Positions 45,303 through 57,545 of a stretch of DNA of 64,000 nt are shown here, in pieces. The notes beneath the pieces are model-generated. The model saw nothing but the letters and a program-made list of their open reading frames with translations, was not told the origin of the DNA and ran no database searches. A program made the position numbers and the translations under genes. Source of the DNA: Cheiracanthium punctorium (Eukaryota; Arthropoda; Arachnida; Araneae; Cheiracanthiidae); NCBI GenBank assembly GCA_038373885.1, contig JAWZYV010019574.1, forward strand, positions 1 through 64,000, read 5' to 3'. How positions within the stretch are numbered: the stretch's first letter is position 1; every line of letters begins with the position of its first letter.

Positions 45303-48300
45303 TTTTAGTTTTGGTTTCTTTCTATTTTCTATATGCTCAAGTTTCTTAATTCTATTTTTGTATGAATTCTTCACTAGGTTTTTAGGATAGCTTACATTTT
45401 TCCTTTGCTTTTTTATAAATTCTTCGTTCATTTGAGCAAGTTTTTATTGCTCGATTAATATAGGAACGTAAAGCCTTCAACTTTAAAATTTAAGGGCGTT
45501 TTTGAATTGAAGTCATCTATTTGGTTATTGTTGATGGCTTTTTTATAATGATGGTTTGCATTTTATTTTGCATGTCTCTTGCGGTTTTTACGTTTAAGTA
45601 GTCGATGGTGTTTTGATTTTCTTTTTCAAAAATAAATTTAATGTTTGGAACACGACGCATGCCCAAATTGACCGCAGCTGGCGCGCGATTTTAAGAGAAA
45701 TAAGACAAGTGCACAACGGAGAAATTGAAGATGGTGATGGAGAAGGATTTTATGGAATATTTTAACTTATTACTACATAATTAGATTATTCCAACGATAG
45801 TGAATATAGTGTGCAGTATTCACAGCATGAGCTTACAAAGAAACCATGTTTGAGAAGTGGCAATATTTTTCGTTTCCTAGAACAAAAGAGATTGAAACTA
45901 TTTTCTCTCACACAGAAAAACTTCTTTTGAATCGAATCTTTTGAACTTAATTTTAGAATTGAGGTTTTAATCTTTATATTTTCGGGCAAAAGAAAAATGA
46001 CAAAAACGGCATATCGCATACTTCATATTTTCTTATACTAATAGGCAGCTTTAAGAGAATTCCTTGACATGTGCATGGAGGGGAGGGGGGGGGGAAGAAA
46101 AGATTAAATTGTTTTGAAATAAAGTAAAAATAAATATAGTGAAACGTTGAACTGCACGTGTATGTAAAGAAACGTTCTAGACGTTAAATATTCACAAAGA
46201 ATGATGGCATTAATAATGATACATTATGATACATTTATAATTATGATACATTTTAAAAATAATGACTTTATAATAACTCTTATTATAATGATTTATATAA
46301 TTGAAGGTATGTCTCAATAATTATATATTTACAGGTAAAATGTCATATTAATAGTCATAATAAAATCAATGGTAAAATTCAATGTTTATTCAATAAATTT
46401 TACCAGTAAATATTAATGTAATTACAGAAACAAGTTAAACATTACAACTAGTTCAAAATAAGTTTGGTAGTTTCTTTTCGTATATAAAAATAAAAAAAAA
46501 AACTCTAGAAAGCCCTAATTTTAAAATGTCATCAAAGTACGAAAAAAAAAACAAAAAAAAAAAAAAAAAAAACGAAGTTAATAGTTGAAATAAAGGTTTG
46601 GAAATGCTTAGACATGTTCTTCAGCCAATTTCCAAGGTTTCCTCTACTTCATATCCGCCATATCTAAAATAAATTGACCAACCAGAGCTTTTTTGCATTT
46701 AATCATACACATGTCAATAATTTAACAAATAGCTTTTAAAGGAAAAAAAACGTTCAACTCTTAAGGGCGATTTCCGTGATACTAATGCGAACGAGTATAA
46801 CGTGACTTCCCCCCCCCCCTTTTTTTTTGGAGGTGCGGGTGCATATTTAAAACATTTGTTTTAAAATAACAGAGAAACCTCCCTTTTCAGCACTTGAATT
46901 AAATAAAAATTTTCAATCAACCTTTGGATGAGGCGAGCTGTGAACCGGACATTGCCTATGCTGACGTAATGAATTAAGCTATAAGATGCTACAGAAAAAA
47001 AGCATAAAACATATCTATCTAAATAAATCCGGAAATTATTTCTTATAAAGACATCATATATCAGTTTTTTCAGTAGACTTATTAGTTAGGGGGACTGATT
47101 GAAAGAAAATATATTTTCTGTTGCAACTAGTTAAGCCTGTGACTTGGTTTACTTAAGTAGAGCTGGATTCGTTGTACACAGCAATCGTTACTCCTAGCAT
47201 TGTCGATGTAAAATGAGTACGAAATGAAGCATTTTTTAATTCATCGGCTGTTTCCTGTTACTAATAATGTTCAACATTAAACTGTTTTATGTTATTCTAT
47301 GCAATCAATGAATGCGCATTCATGACCTTCACACCGAAAGATATTTTATGTAGCTATATTCATTTTAAATAAAAAAGTCATAAACTTAAGAACCTCTTTC
47401 CCATAAAGGTGGGGTAAAATGATTCATAGACTACAAAAAGCCCCCACCCCCCAAAAAAAGAAACCAAAAACAACTTTATCAATTTTTTTTTTTCCTATCA
47501 CGATGTAAAAATGTTTAACATTTTAAAACATAGTGATCAGCACTGTTAGACTTAGTTAGAGACAAATTTTGTATTCTGATATATTAATGTACTATAAGGG
47601 TATAAGGTGTGGTAAAATGCGTAGGTGCCTGCTTGTTTTTGAACAAAAATATAAATAGTTTGTTTTTAAATTATTTTTCTTTTTCTGTTCATTTTCAGTC
47701 ATTAGTTTGCATCATCAAAAATTTAGTTACATTCGGAAACATAATATTAAGTGAGCTTAACTGAACACTTTTTTATGCCATCAGAGTAGAACATAAATAG
47801 AATGAAAAATAAATTTTAAAAATTCATCTTTCCTGGTAATAAACTGTTCAGACCTTTTCTAAATTCAAAATAATGTCAGAAATTCTCCAATTTTCAGGAA
47901 TGTATTAGTTCCTTAAAAGTTTTTTAGAGACACAAGGGAACATGGATTTAAAGCGTAGATAAATGTTAATGTTGCTTCCAAATGCAACTGAAAAACTTTT
48001 TAAAGATGATAAATGTTGCCAACTAATGTCTAAAAATATACGTTAAAAAATATAAATATATCATTTAAAAATAAACTTTTTATACTTGGACGGAAACGAA
48101 ATACCTATATATTTTATTTCACCCCCACCTTACGCTTTATAAAGCTGCGCTATCTATAATTATTACTGTTGATTTACAAAGTAACTAGATGAATAGTTTG
48201 AAATTCCTTTAATTAAGTGAAAAAAAATCATTGCTATAGTATTGTATTTTACGCAAAACACTAAACACACGAAAAGTATCGCAGAGTTCTTTCAATACCG

Positions 48301-48896
48301 TACATAAAGATAAAGTATTTCTAAGTTATCATGGAAGAAGGAAGTATCAGAAGCAATTCCTCTGAAAGATAAAGTGTATATCAGATATACTGTTCACTCT
48401 GGGTTTGTACGACTGGCATACTTCCAAGTGACTTTTATAAAAAAACATAATTTATGAACACAGTGGATAATTTTCTGATATTTTAATATAAATGAAAACA
48501 TTTTATACACGTTTATATATCTTTGTTTTATTCATTTAGTATTTATTTCAAAAGAAAACCGAGCGATTCAGCAAAACAAACTTTTTTAAGACTATGTTAT
48601 CCGTAAACTCTTCCGCGACTCTCTAAAGTTGCTTTCCAAGTGAATTCACGAAATAAACGAGACACTATGGGGTGGTAACACGCTAACGGTAAAATCCGAA
48701 CACCTTTTTGTTGGAACCACTTTTCTTTTCTGCCAGTCTTTAAAGGCGGACTTAACGTTAAGGGTTGTAAAAGTAAACAAACTTTCTTCAACGCTAAATA
48801 GTCATGGCATGCTAAATTATCGCTTATTTGGCATGTAGGTTGTTATTTTAGTTATCGTGGCTCAGAATCTAGCATAACCCTTTTCTTGACGTATAT
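45303..48896. other. gene-free stretch
   Basis: AT-rich with A tracts near 46530-46570. A possible inverted terminal pair, AAGGTGGGGTAAAAT at 47407 and TTTCACCCCCACCTTA near 48118, might bound a 720-bp element, but no target duplication was clear. The minus-strand frame at 48597-48791 is not recognised. Confidence 0.35.
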
Positions 48897-48898
48897 TT

Positions 48899-49147
48899 AC
48901 ATCAGATCAGCGGATATTTGTTATTGATTGCGATACTTAAATTGACTGCAGTTATCAAGATAATGATTCATTCATCAATAAAATCGACTTCTAATTTCAC
49001 ACTCCGCTTGCAAGAGGCCACACTTTTATCACTTCCAGCCAAATTTCGAACCGCAATCGGTGACGTAGAAGAAAGAAGTACTCTAATTGGCCGAAATTTC
49101 GGTCGACTGATTTTTCGTTCGGAAAGCAAAAAGTTGGAGATCGCCGT
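48899..49147 (+). other. candidate exon or 5' region interrupted by a hAT insertion
   Basis: Composition here is more balanced than in the surroundings, and an open frame runs through TLRLQEATLLSLPAKFRTA and GRLIFRSESKKLEIAVV. It reaches the insertion point where, without the transposon, the sequence would read GTCAAGGTAAGG, a good splice donor. GTGACGTAG at about 49060 is CRE-like. No homolog recognised. Confidence 0.2.
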
Positions 49148-49602
49148 CGTCAAGGCAGGGTTGCCAGATGTGGCTAATTTTAGCCATTTTGGCTAATTTC
49201 AGAAGCTGCTGGCTAAAAAGAAAAATTTTTGTTTAGCCACCCGTTTTTTGGCTAATTATGGCTAAATTCTGAGGCTGCTGGCTAAAAAGAAAAACAAAAT
49301 TTTAGCCACTCGTCTTTTAGCCAATTATGTCTTAATTCTGTAATTGTTGGCGAATACGAAAACAAACAAACAATATATATATGTATAGCTACTTGCTTCT
49401 TGTCTAGTCTGCGGGGGACGTCACAATTTGTAGCAGTGTGTCTATCACCCGGCATTTTGTCCTCTTTCCGAACAAATGGGGTGGCTATGTTTTGGTTTTA
49501 GTTCGAATTTTGACGGGTTTTTTGTTCGATTTTGATTCTTAACGAAAGAGGGTTTTACGGAGTAGCCGAACTGACTAGGGCACATTTATTTGTAGTGCGG
49601 TT

Positions 49603-49828
49603 TTTTTTTTCTAATGGCCGGCCTCTGTCTTGAAGACTTTGGCCACAACAGGCCGGAATTGTTGGTCACTTTATTATGGGGACACCTAGTACGTGGACCA
49701 ACGTCGCCCCCTATGAAGGGACGGACACAATGACAGCCACGCCCAGTCGGGGATCGAACCCCGACCGCCGGGAGTTGAACCCGAAACCGGAGTACGGTGC
49801 TTTACCCACCATACAACTCGGTCGGCCC
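49603..49828 (-). mobile_element. tRNA-derived SINE, copy 2, nested in hAT element
   Basis: Close relative of 933-1165. The tRNA-like head begins near 49826 on the minus strand and the tail is a T run (A on its own strand) at about 49601-49610. Flanking TTGTAGTGCGGTT (49590-49602) and TTGTTGTGCGGTT (49829-49841) form a 13-bp target duplication with one mismatch. Confidence 0.88.
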
Positions 49829-50106
49829 TTGTTGTGCGGTTGTACTAAGCATTGAATATGTTGCCGTGTTTACGGTAAGCTTGAGTAATTATTAAGTTAC
49901 AGTTATTAAGCGCTAGCCTATAATTAGTAGAAAATATAATAAAGAATGGGAGATTGAGCATCTATGGTTAATGCTGAAAGACAGTGCGTGATTTTGCAAG
50001 TTGTGTCTTTGCTCAATATCCCAGCTTAAAAAGCATAATTTAGTGACTCACGAAAAATTAGCCAAACATAAGAATAAAGAGAAAGATTTAAAAGCCTCTA
50101 AATTAA

Positions 50107-50451
50107 TTGCACTGCTCACTGTTTATAAAAAAAAAATCAGCTGTAAATAAATCATTGAAAGAATTTGATATAAAATTTAGTGTAGCTATTGAGTGCCACT
50201 GCAGTATTAAATCCGTTGATCACCTAGGTGAAATAGTGAAAAAGTATTCAAAAGGTAGTGCACTAGAGGATCTTAAACTCCAAACAAAGTGTGCATGCCT
50301 CATTAAGAATTTCATAAGCCTATCGTTATTCGAAGAGATGATTCAAGAGTTAAGAAAGGCTAAGTTTTCTTTATATATTGATGAATCTACCGACATTTTT
50401 TTCCGCAACAAAGCATTTATGCCTGTGTGTAAGATTTTATTCCTCAAATAG
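50107..50451 (+). pseudogene. hAT transposase fragment
   Basis: Inside element 49156-50758. The phrases VDHLGEIVKKY, LQTKCACLIKN and the diagnostic KAKFSLYIDESTDI match the start of the hAT catalytic domain as found in ZBED- or KIAA1586-like proteins, where the D of DESTD is the first catalytic acid. The frame ends soon after; the rest of the RNase-H fold and the hAT dimerisation region are missing. Upstream frames are broken by stops (for example the CATAATTTAGTG stretch before 50060). Confidence 0.75.
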
Positions 50452-50766
50452 TAATTGCTTGCGCCCTCTCAAACGTTAGAAAGTGTTTCCTAACCAATGC
50501 ATTCAATTCGATTTATTATTCCGCAAAATTTCTAAGTAATAACTCTTTATTTTTGCGATCTACTAATCTTCAAACTATTATTATTGTTATTAATTTAATC
50601 ACAAAAATACGCTTGTGAATCAGATCTATGCTATATTCTAGACTTTTTAAAGGTTTTCTCGAAAATCCAAAAGATGGCGCTGCAATCAAAGTGGCTATTT
50701 TTGGCTAATTTTAAGAAGCCATTTGGCTATTTTCAAGAATTTTGATCTGGCAACCCTGCGTCAAGG

Positions 50767-51802
50767 TAAGGACAGAGAAAATCGGTCTAAAAGTGGTTCC
50801 GCAAGAAAATTGCTCCAATTTCCCGTCAGTGTGATAACCCTATAATATGATTCCGCATTTCCCATTCATTCAAAAACAGTAAATAAGAAAGAATCGTTTG
50901 TTGATTGGCAAGTCATAATTATACCTCTTAGTAAGTATATAGACACAGGGTGTAAGAGTGTAAGAAATTCACCAGAGGGGCCGACCCAAGGGTTTACGGC
51001 AATAATCCCTCTGGGGAAACATTTATTTAAAATCATAAAAATACAAACTATGCCGCAGGCAGAACTCGGAAGCCTGCGGCAGAACAAACAATCGGAGAAC
51101 ATAAGTTAAAATAAGACAAATAAGAAGAATAAAATGAGCAACCTCCACTTCACAGCATTTAACTTGGCATACTGCCATTGATGTTTCCCTATATGTCCAA
51201 TATATTCAAGTTAATTCGTTCCTGTAGCAGTCCTGTACCATTGTCAATTCAAAGATATTAATTATAAATAAATGCCTTCACCAGCACTGTCAACCATATC
51301 GACCAGGCACGAGCAAACACTGTTTTATAATGCCACCATATATTTACGTATACTTAGGGTTTTTTTTTTTTTTTTTTTTTTTCAGAAAAACACTATTCAG
51401 ACGGTATGAACAGTTATTTTTGTTCCCGTGTCCTTTATACCTGTGATATAAATATACTACCTTATTTTAGTTCTAGTGTACTTCATACTTGTGACTCAAA
51501 TATTTGTAGGCCTCAGGGTGTGGTGCCCCCAACCGAAACACATGGTACGCCTTGCGTATGTGAAAGAGCGTATGGAGGGCGTATGAAAGGGCGTATGAAG
51601 GGCAAGGCGTATGGAGAATTTTCATAATTTGGTGACTTGCGTATATGTATAGCAAATAATTAGCTCTAAGAAAACAGTAATTCATATGTTCTCTTTGATA
51701 AAAACTACGGAACAGGTAGTACAGCTTGCCACCAATGGCGACTTTTCATTGTTTGGCGATTTATACATGCTCATAACCTATAACTATTGTTCATTTAAGG
51801 TT
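50767..51802. other. gene-free stretch with a poly-T tract
   Basis: T tract at 51361-51382. GTATGGAGGGCGTATGAAGGG-type short repeats at about 51570-51615. No gene supported. Confidence 0.4.
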
Positions 51803-51825
51803 CCCGCCCAGACAGCACATCAAAC

Positions 51826-52041
51826 TTGCAGCAAGCTTGATTTATCAAGTCAATAAGCTTGAATTAAGCTTGAAAATTCCAAGCGTGTAAGCTTGATGCA
51901 AGCTTGAATCAAGTGTTCTAGTTTACACTTGCTCAGCTTGCATTAAGCTTGACATTTCAAGCTTGAACGAAGCTTGACATTTCAAGCTTAAACGAAGCTT
52001 GACATTTCAAGCTTAAACGAAGCTTGACATTTCAAGCTTAA
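51826..52041 (+). repeat. AAGCTTGA-based tandem array
   Basis: Many AAGCTTGA and TCAAGCTT words. From about 51950 they settle into a near-perfect 29-bp period (AAGCTTGACATTTCAAGCTTAAACG core), repeated four times. Each unit is itself partly palindromic. Confidence 0.85.
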
Positions 52042-52048
52042 AAAATTT

Positions 52049-52050
52049 TC

Positions 52051-52086
<36 letters not shown>
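52049..52086 (+). repeat. long poly-A tract
   Basis: About 36 uninterrupted A residues bordered by AATTTTCC and TTTTCT. Confidence 0.9.
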
Positions 52087-52090
<4 letters not shown>

Positions 52091-52201
52091 CTAAATACAC
52101 GGGGCACCCGCTGGCTAACGCGCCCCACATAATTTATTTTTCCGCGCATTTCCCCCCTCTACGCTGAAATTTCAATTTAATTTAATCTGTTTCCATCGAG
52201 T

Positions 52202-52274
52202 GTTCGTGGCTGGAATAGAACCCGGGCCCTTTGGCTTACCAGTCGAGCACGCTATCCATTCAGCCACCGGAGCC
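52202..52274 (-). repeat. tRNA-like relic, not a functional tRNA
   Basis: On the minus strand it begins GGCTCCGGTGGCTGAATGG (A-box-like) and has GGGTTCTATTCC (B-box-like) at the expected distance. The 3' side does not pair with GGCTCCG and the T stem is mismatched, so it is a tRNA-derived repeat head. Confidence 0.6.
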
Positions 52275-53272
52275 TTGTGCAGCTATGACTAAACTTTGAA
52301 TTTACTTACCACGCTGTTTTCTCGCCAGATTGATAAGTGGGTGATGTGTTATTTGTTTCTTTTATTTTTCCATGGGATGCATCAAAATTAAAATAATGTT
52401 ATGTGTGATTTAGAGACTCTACTAATAGGGAAATAAACATAATATAAAGAGCAGCACACGTTTTAAAACTTTCAGTACCGCAACACTCATGAGCAATACT
52501 GCTGGCCAAAATCGAGACAAACGACTGATTTTAAAATTAATTTCGTAGTATAATTGCATTTTATTTTGAAGAATTTCCATATTTGGAAATATAGAATGGG
52601 TTTACTTAACACAAATTTTGTGTTAAGTAATCTGAAATGAAAGAAACAGATAGTTAAACGTTACTTCGAAATGCTATATCACAGTTGCTAACATGTATGG
52701 AATACAAACACTTTAGTCATTTTTGTAAATATTTCTTAAAATAACAAATAATTGAAAAATTTTGCTATTTTTTAACGCTAAAAATTCTCTTTACAAATGT
52801 GGTTTTTTTTCCTACATATTGGTATGCTATATCGATATAGAGCATTTCGAAGAATTAAAAATAAGTTTAAATTAATTTATACAAATGTAAATTTGAATTA
52901 TTTTCATTGTTCATACTTTATAATTAAAAAATTATTAAACTTCTGAATTTCTTTTTTTATCCTTTGTAATTTTATTTTAAAATTACAAAAGTGTAAGATG
53001 TAAGATTTTTGGGCCCTAAAATCTGTAGGCCCTGGGCAGTTGCCCCGTTTGCCCTGCCGGTAATATGGCACTGGTAATAAAATGCTTCATGAATAAAACA
53101 CATCTTTTACGAACTTTCAGCAAATTTGAGGACGCTAGACAATTAATGTCCATTCTCTTTCACAGATGGCGCCATCACTGCCCTTTGCAAGCGAAAATCC
53201 AGCTTAAGCCAACCTTGCATTGCCAAGCCAAATGTTAAGCTTGATTTAAGCTTATGTGTTGTCTGGGCGGAA

Positions 53273-53984
53273 AACCGTTATCCATATTTTCATTTAGATA
53301 ATTCTTTGCAGATTGGCGTACTTAGCACCACGAATTATACCATCTCGCCGCGCTGGCAAATATCCAAAGTGTACTATAACTGCTATAACGGCATAGTTAA
53401 CGCCGCCAAATATTTCTACTGGTAGCAAATAATCCAGCTGGACCGAACCGGCTTTAAAATAATCTGCATTTTAATTATTTTTCATTTTCAAGATATTAGT
53501 TATTCTGTTTTGGAAAAACGAATAATCGCTAATTCTAAACTCCTGTTGTCTATGCGAACTTACCATTTGAAAATTGTCAACTTTGTGTAACACATTTTGA
53601 GTTACTTATTTCATATTGTTTTTATTTTGGCGGAAAATGGGTGTATTTCTACTTCATGTTTGACAATTTCACGTGATTGTACATAATTGGAATTGCTTTG
53701 TTGCAAATGAATGAATGATTTTATGCCAAATCTGGCAACCATTATGTTTTATTTTTTCAGTTTTTTATCAATATCTTCTAAAATAATTCGATTCTCGAAA
53801 TTTAAGTCACCTTAACTGGTTCCTCGGAGTTTTCCGCATTCGGAAACATGTTTTTCGAAATTCAAATCCCCACGGTTTAGGAGAAGATAGGTCAACAAGC
53901 TCTGACAGCGTCGACAGTGGCCTTTACTTTTTTTTTAGAATAGAGAGATAGCTAATTACATTTGTTGTGTACACAAGTATACTG
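53273..53984. other. gene-free stretch
   Basis: Nothing supported. Confidence 0.4.
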
Positions 53985-55765
53985 CTATCAGTCAAGGGAA
54001 ACTGAGACAGGTGTCTCTGGTGCACTGTCAAAGATGTCGTTTTGGTCGAGGTAATCAATGTATTGACCAAGGCTGAAAATCGTTATACCAATTGCATATT
54101 GCATGAAAATGAAAGTTATGACAGTCAGCCAGCTGAACGAAGGGACAGGGCTCGTCAGTCGGCCCCTTTGTATGTACAAAAATTAAATACTGTGCAACGT
54201 GTTGAGCAAAGTTCAATTTATTTTAGGGTGATGATTGTTATACCAATCATAAATAAATGGTCAGTCAACGATTCTGCGGGACAACGTACGTCAGTCAGGG
54301 AAAAAAAAAAAGAAATAAAAAGCTTGCGTGCGCGATCGGCGTTTCAGGCGGCGGAAAGTAAAAAGGATTCGAATAGGAGTAGGAAAGAGCCCAGGTGTAC
54401 TTATAGGTAAGGGGCCGAATTTATGTACACAATAGCTGGCGGCAATGGCGTAGCCAGAAATTTTTCATGGGAGGGGGTTACAACTACTAAAACTCACATA
54501 TGTGTATACGTGTGTGTGATAAGGAAGTGAAGAATATACATTTTGTATGGCAAAAAATTCCTCACGGGGGGTTATGACCCCCCATCCCTTCTTGGCTACG
54601 CGACTGGCTGGGGGTCATTGTATCTATAGGGAGAAATATTCTTTAAATACTCTTTAATAATGAGTAAATTGTTGTAAGATTATTTGTTATGTATATTCTG
54701 CACATATAAAATAAACGTTCAATACTATTAAATTATAATTTACACATGGCCAATTCAATCTAGTACGTTAAATAATAATAATGAGATGAAGCAAGCCGCC
54801 GAGAACAAAGAAAAAGGAGGGAGATTAAGATGAATTGAGAGCGAGGTAACAAAATCAATTTAGCTAGGTTGAAAATCGTTATACAAATTGTGAGGTGCAT
54901 ATAAATGAAAGTTATGACAATCAGTCAACTGAATGTGGGGATGGAGCTGGTCAGTCTGTCCCAATGTATGTACAAAAAAATAAATATGTGCAATTCGTTT
55001 AGTAAACTTTTTGAGGGTATTAATTGTTATATCAATCGCAAAAAAATGGTCAGCCATCGATTTTGTGGGACAACGACAGTCAGTCAGCAAAAAACGAAAT
55101 AAAAATTTTCGTAAACGCGCTCGACGTAGCAGGCGGCGGCTTGCTCTTTTCATTATTATTATTTAACGAAATTGATTGAAAATTGGCCATTTATTAATTA
55201 TAATTAAACAATATCGGACCTTTATTTTATATGTACAGGATATACATTGCAAATAATATTGCAATTTACTCATTCTTAAAGCGTATCTCTCCCTATAGAT
55301 ACAATGACCCCCAGCTATTGTGAACGTAAATTCGGTCCCTTACCTACAAGTACACCTGGGTTCTTTCCTACTCTTTTTCGCATTAATTTTACTTTCCGCC
55401 GCCTGAAACGCCGAGCGCACGCGCGAACTTATTTATTTTCTTTTTTTGTTGACTAACGTACGTTGTCCCGCAAAATCGTTGACTGAGCATAGCATATATG
55501 TATATATTTTTTTGATAGATATAACAAGTATTACCCTTAAAAAAAAAAAAAAAAAAAAAATTGAGCTTTACTCAACACGTTGCACAGTATTTAAGTTTTT
55601 TACGTACATATGGGCCGACTGACCAGCCCTGTCACAACTTTCATTTATATGCAATATCTAAGTTGTATAACGATTTTCAGCCTTGCTCAATTCGTTTATT
55701 GGACAAAAACAACAGCTTTGACAGTGCACCAGAGCCACCTGTTCCCAGTTTCACTTGAATGACCG
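53985..55765. repeat. foldback structure: two inverted arms plus an internal third copy
   Basis: The left arm (about 53985-54715) and right arm (about 55215-55765) share inverted phrases: CAGGTGTCTCTGGTGCACTG, GACAACGTACGT, GGCGGCGGAAAGTAAAA, CCAGGTGTACTT, CAATAGCTGGGGGTCATTG. A third, direct copy of the left arm's middle lies at 54868-55145. Frames in this region are repeat-derived. Confidence 0.75.
54440..54606. mobile_element. 167-bp MITE-like insertion with empty-site evidence
   Basis: Inverted ends built on GGCGTAGCCAGAAA and CTTGGCTACGCGACTG, flanked by GCTGG (54435-54439 and 54607-54611). The right arm of the foldback carries the uninterrupted AATAGCTGGGGGTC in inverse, which acts as the pre-insertion site. 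A related end, CCGTAGCCAGAAA, appears at about 58747. Confidence 0.8.
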
Positions 55766-55900
55766 CAGTATGTTTGTGTACACAAAAAATGTAATAAGCT
55801 ATAAAAAAACTAGGCTTGCTGAAAGATATGTACCAAAATAAAGTGGTCGCAAAAGAAAAATTAAAACGTACGTTATTCATAAACTAATGGTACATGTAAC

Positions 55901-56407
55901 CAGGGTGCGAACTGAACATTTTCTCCAGGGGGGGTGGGGGACATTTGAAAGAAAACATTCTCCAGGGGGGGACACTTGAAAAGGAAAAGGCAAGAAGATG
56001 CAAATGCTCCTCTCACCTGATATTTCTTGACAAATGCAGTCGCCGACACGTGTGGGAACCGACTTATATTCAAACAAAAGTCATAGATTATTTGTTCTAA
56101 GGAATCACAGATATACAAGCTACATACAATGTACCTGTATTGGAAGCCACCCTTGAGGGTTTTTAGCTTAGAAAAGAGACGAAATTTTAAGGAAGTCGCC
56201 TTAGAGTATAGTAACAAACGATAACATACAACCTTCATTTTGACTTCTTGACTTCAATCCCAAATCTTCACTCACCAGTTTAACATTTCTTCAGCAGGGG
56301 ATAAATAGTATCCCTGGCAGGTATCCATTAAGATTTCTCTAGCCAGGGATATTACATTCTTCAGCCGGGGACGATCCCCGGCATCCCCCCCGTCAATTCG
56401 CACCCTG
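55901..56407. mobile_element. hAT-type non-autonomous element
   Basis: Ends CAGGGTGCGAACTGA and TCAATTCGCACCCTG, flanked by a perfect 8-bp duplication CATGTAAC (55893-55900 and 56408-56415). Subterminal CTCCAGGGGGGG and GCCGGGGACGATCCCCGGC motifs. Frames across it are not genes. Confidence 0.92.
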
Positions 56408-56415
56408 CATGTAAC

Positions 56416-57537
56416 TTAGTTGCATGACGAACGACAATCGAAGCAAGGGCAATTTTGCCTTTTTTGTAGTTATTAATGAATAAAGGTTAGGTTAGCCTTT
56501 TCTTTTCGTAGCTCTTCAAGAGGACATAAAGTATACACATCAGATTCACACATTAGCTCTTTTTGTATTGTACTGTAATTAGAACAGCTTTAAACAAAAG
56601 GACTAGTGAATTACCGGAAAAGAACTGTTGTAAATTAGACTGACAAAAACAGCTTAAACATTGTTATTATTTAAAGAAAAAAGTCTACGTTAGCATTCGT
56701 AGTAAGGAATCCTTATAAGTACATCGACTAACAAATTACATTCATGTCGACAAGATGTATATCCATTCAGAAGATGGAGGATTCGGGAAAATACCCGGAG
56801 ATAGACGCAGAGATTTCTTTCTTTCTCTCTTTTTTATTTTTTGCTCGCCAAGATCTCTAAAGTTTCGGCGACACGAAAGCGAAAAAGCCTCTTGTCTGGA
56901 GAAGACAGGCGCAAAATTATTTAATCAGTGTAAAAGTACTCTTGCTGGAAAGTTTTGATACAAAATGTATCGATTGGGTTTTGGCTGAGGGCGAACGCTA
57001 AAAAAAGAAGAAAAGTGGTTTTTTTTTAACCAGTGTTTACAAAAGGATTTTTTTTTTTTTTTTTTTTTGAGACGTCTATATCTTGCAACACAATTTAAAA
57101 GAAATTCGTAAACTCATTTGAGATTATTATTAAAAAAAAATCGAAAAAGAAAGAAAGAAAATACACATATATTTTTCTAACTCATTAATTACTTTGAAAT
57201 TATATTCAATGGAATTTTTAATATTAAAATGTCGTTAATATTAAATTTATATAGTTTTATTTAAATCATTTTATCCAAAGAGCTACAAATGTTATTTCCA
57301 TACTTTTAAATGCAGAAAAATCTATTTTAAAAGTCCATTTACTTATTGTATTGTCCTTCAAATGGATTAATGTCTAAAAACTGACATAGACATCACGTAT
57401 TTGAATTCTTTTGAAAGCTGCTGAAGAACTGTAATTTCTACATACGCAATTTTTAATGGAGAGTGTTCCTCCAGAGTGGAAGTGAACGTGAGACTGCATA
57501 CATAAACTTTTATTTTTCTTTTCACCTTTTCGAACTC
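56416..57537. other. gene-free stretch
   Basis: T tract at about 57050-57068. Frame at 56755-56958 (plus) unrecognised. Confidence 0.4.
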
Positions 57538-57545
57538 TGACGTCA
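57538..57545. promoter_or_regulatory. CRE consensus TGACGTCA
   Basis: Single perfect 8-bp CREB/ATF site in otherwise AT-rich DNA. A consensus match only. Confidence 0.35.

Larger units (their letters stand above)
49156..50758 (+). mobile_element. hAT transposon remnant with 8-bp duplication
   Basis: Ends CAGGGTTGCCAGAT and ATCTGGCAACCCTG, flanked by perfect CGTCAAGG repeats (49148-49155 and 50759-50766). Subterminal TGGCTAATTTTAGCC and related words occur at both ends. It encloses a transposase fragment and a nested SINE. 1,603 bp, much shorter than an autonomous hAT. Confidence 0.92.
51803..53272. mobile_element. unclassified element with CCGCCCAGACA inverted ends
   Basis: Left end CCGCCCAGACAGCACAT and right end ATGTGTTGTCTGGGCGG are inverted, each followed inward by AAGCTTGATTTA-like sequence. 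No clear target duplication. The interior has an AAGCTTGA repeat array, a long A tract and a tRNA-like relic, and no coding region. Confidence 0.65.

Noticed and set aside
52202..52274. tRNA gene on the minus strand
   Set aside because: A- and B-box-like words are present, but the acceptor and T stems do not pair.
54042..54410. 122-codon frame as a gene
   Set aside because: It lies within the foldback repeat; the direct third copy of the segment does not preserve the frame.
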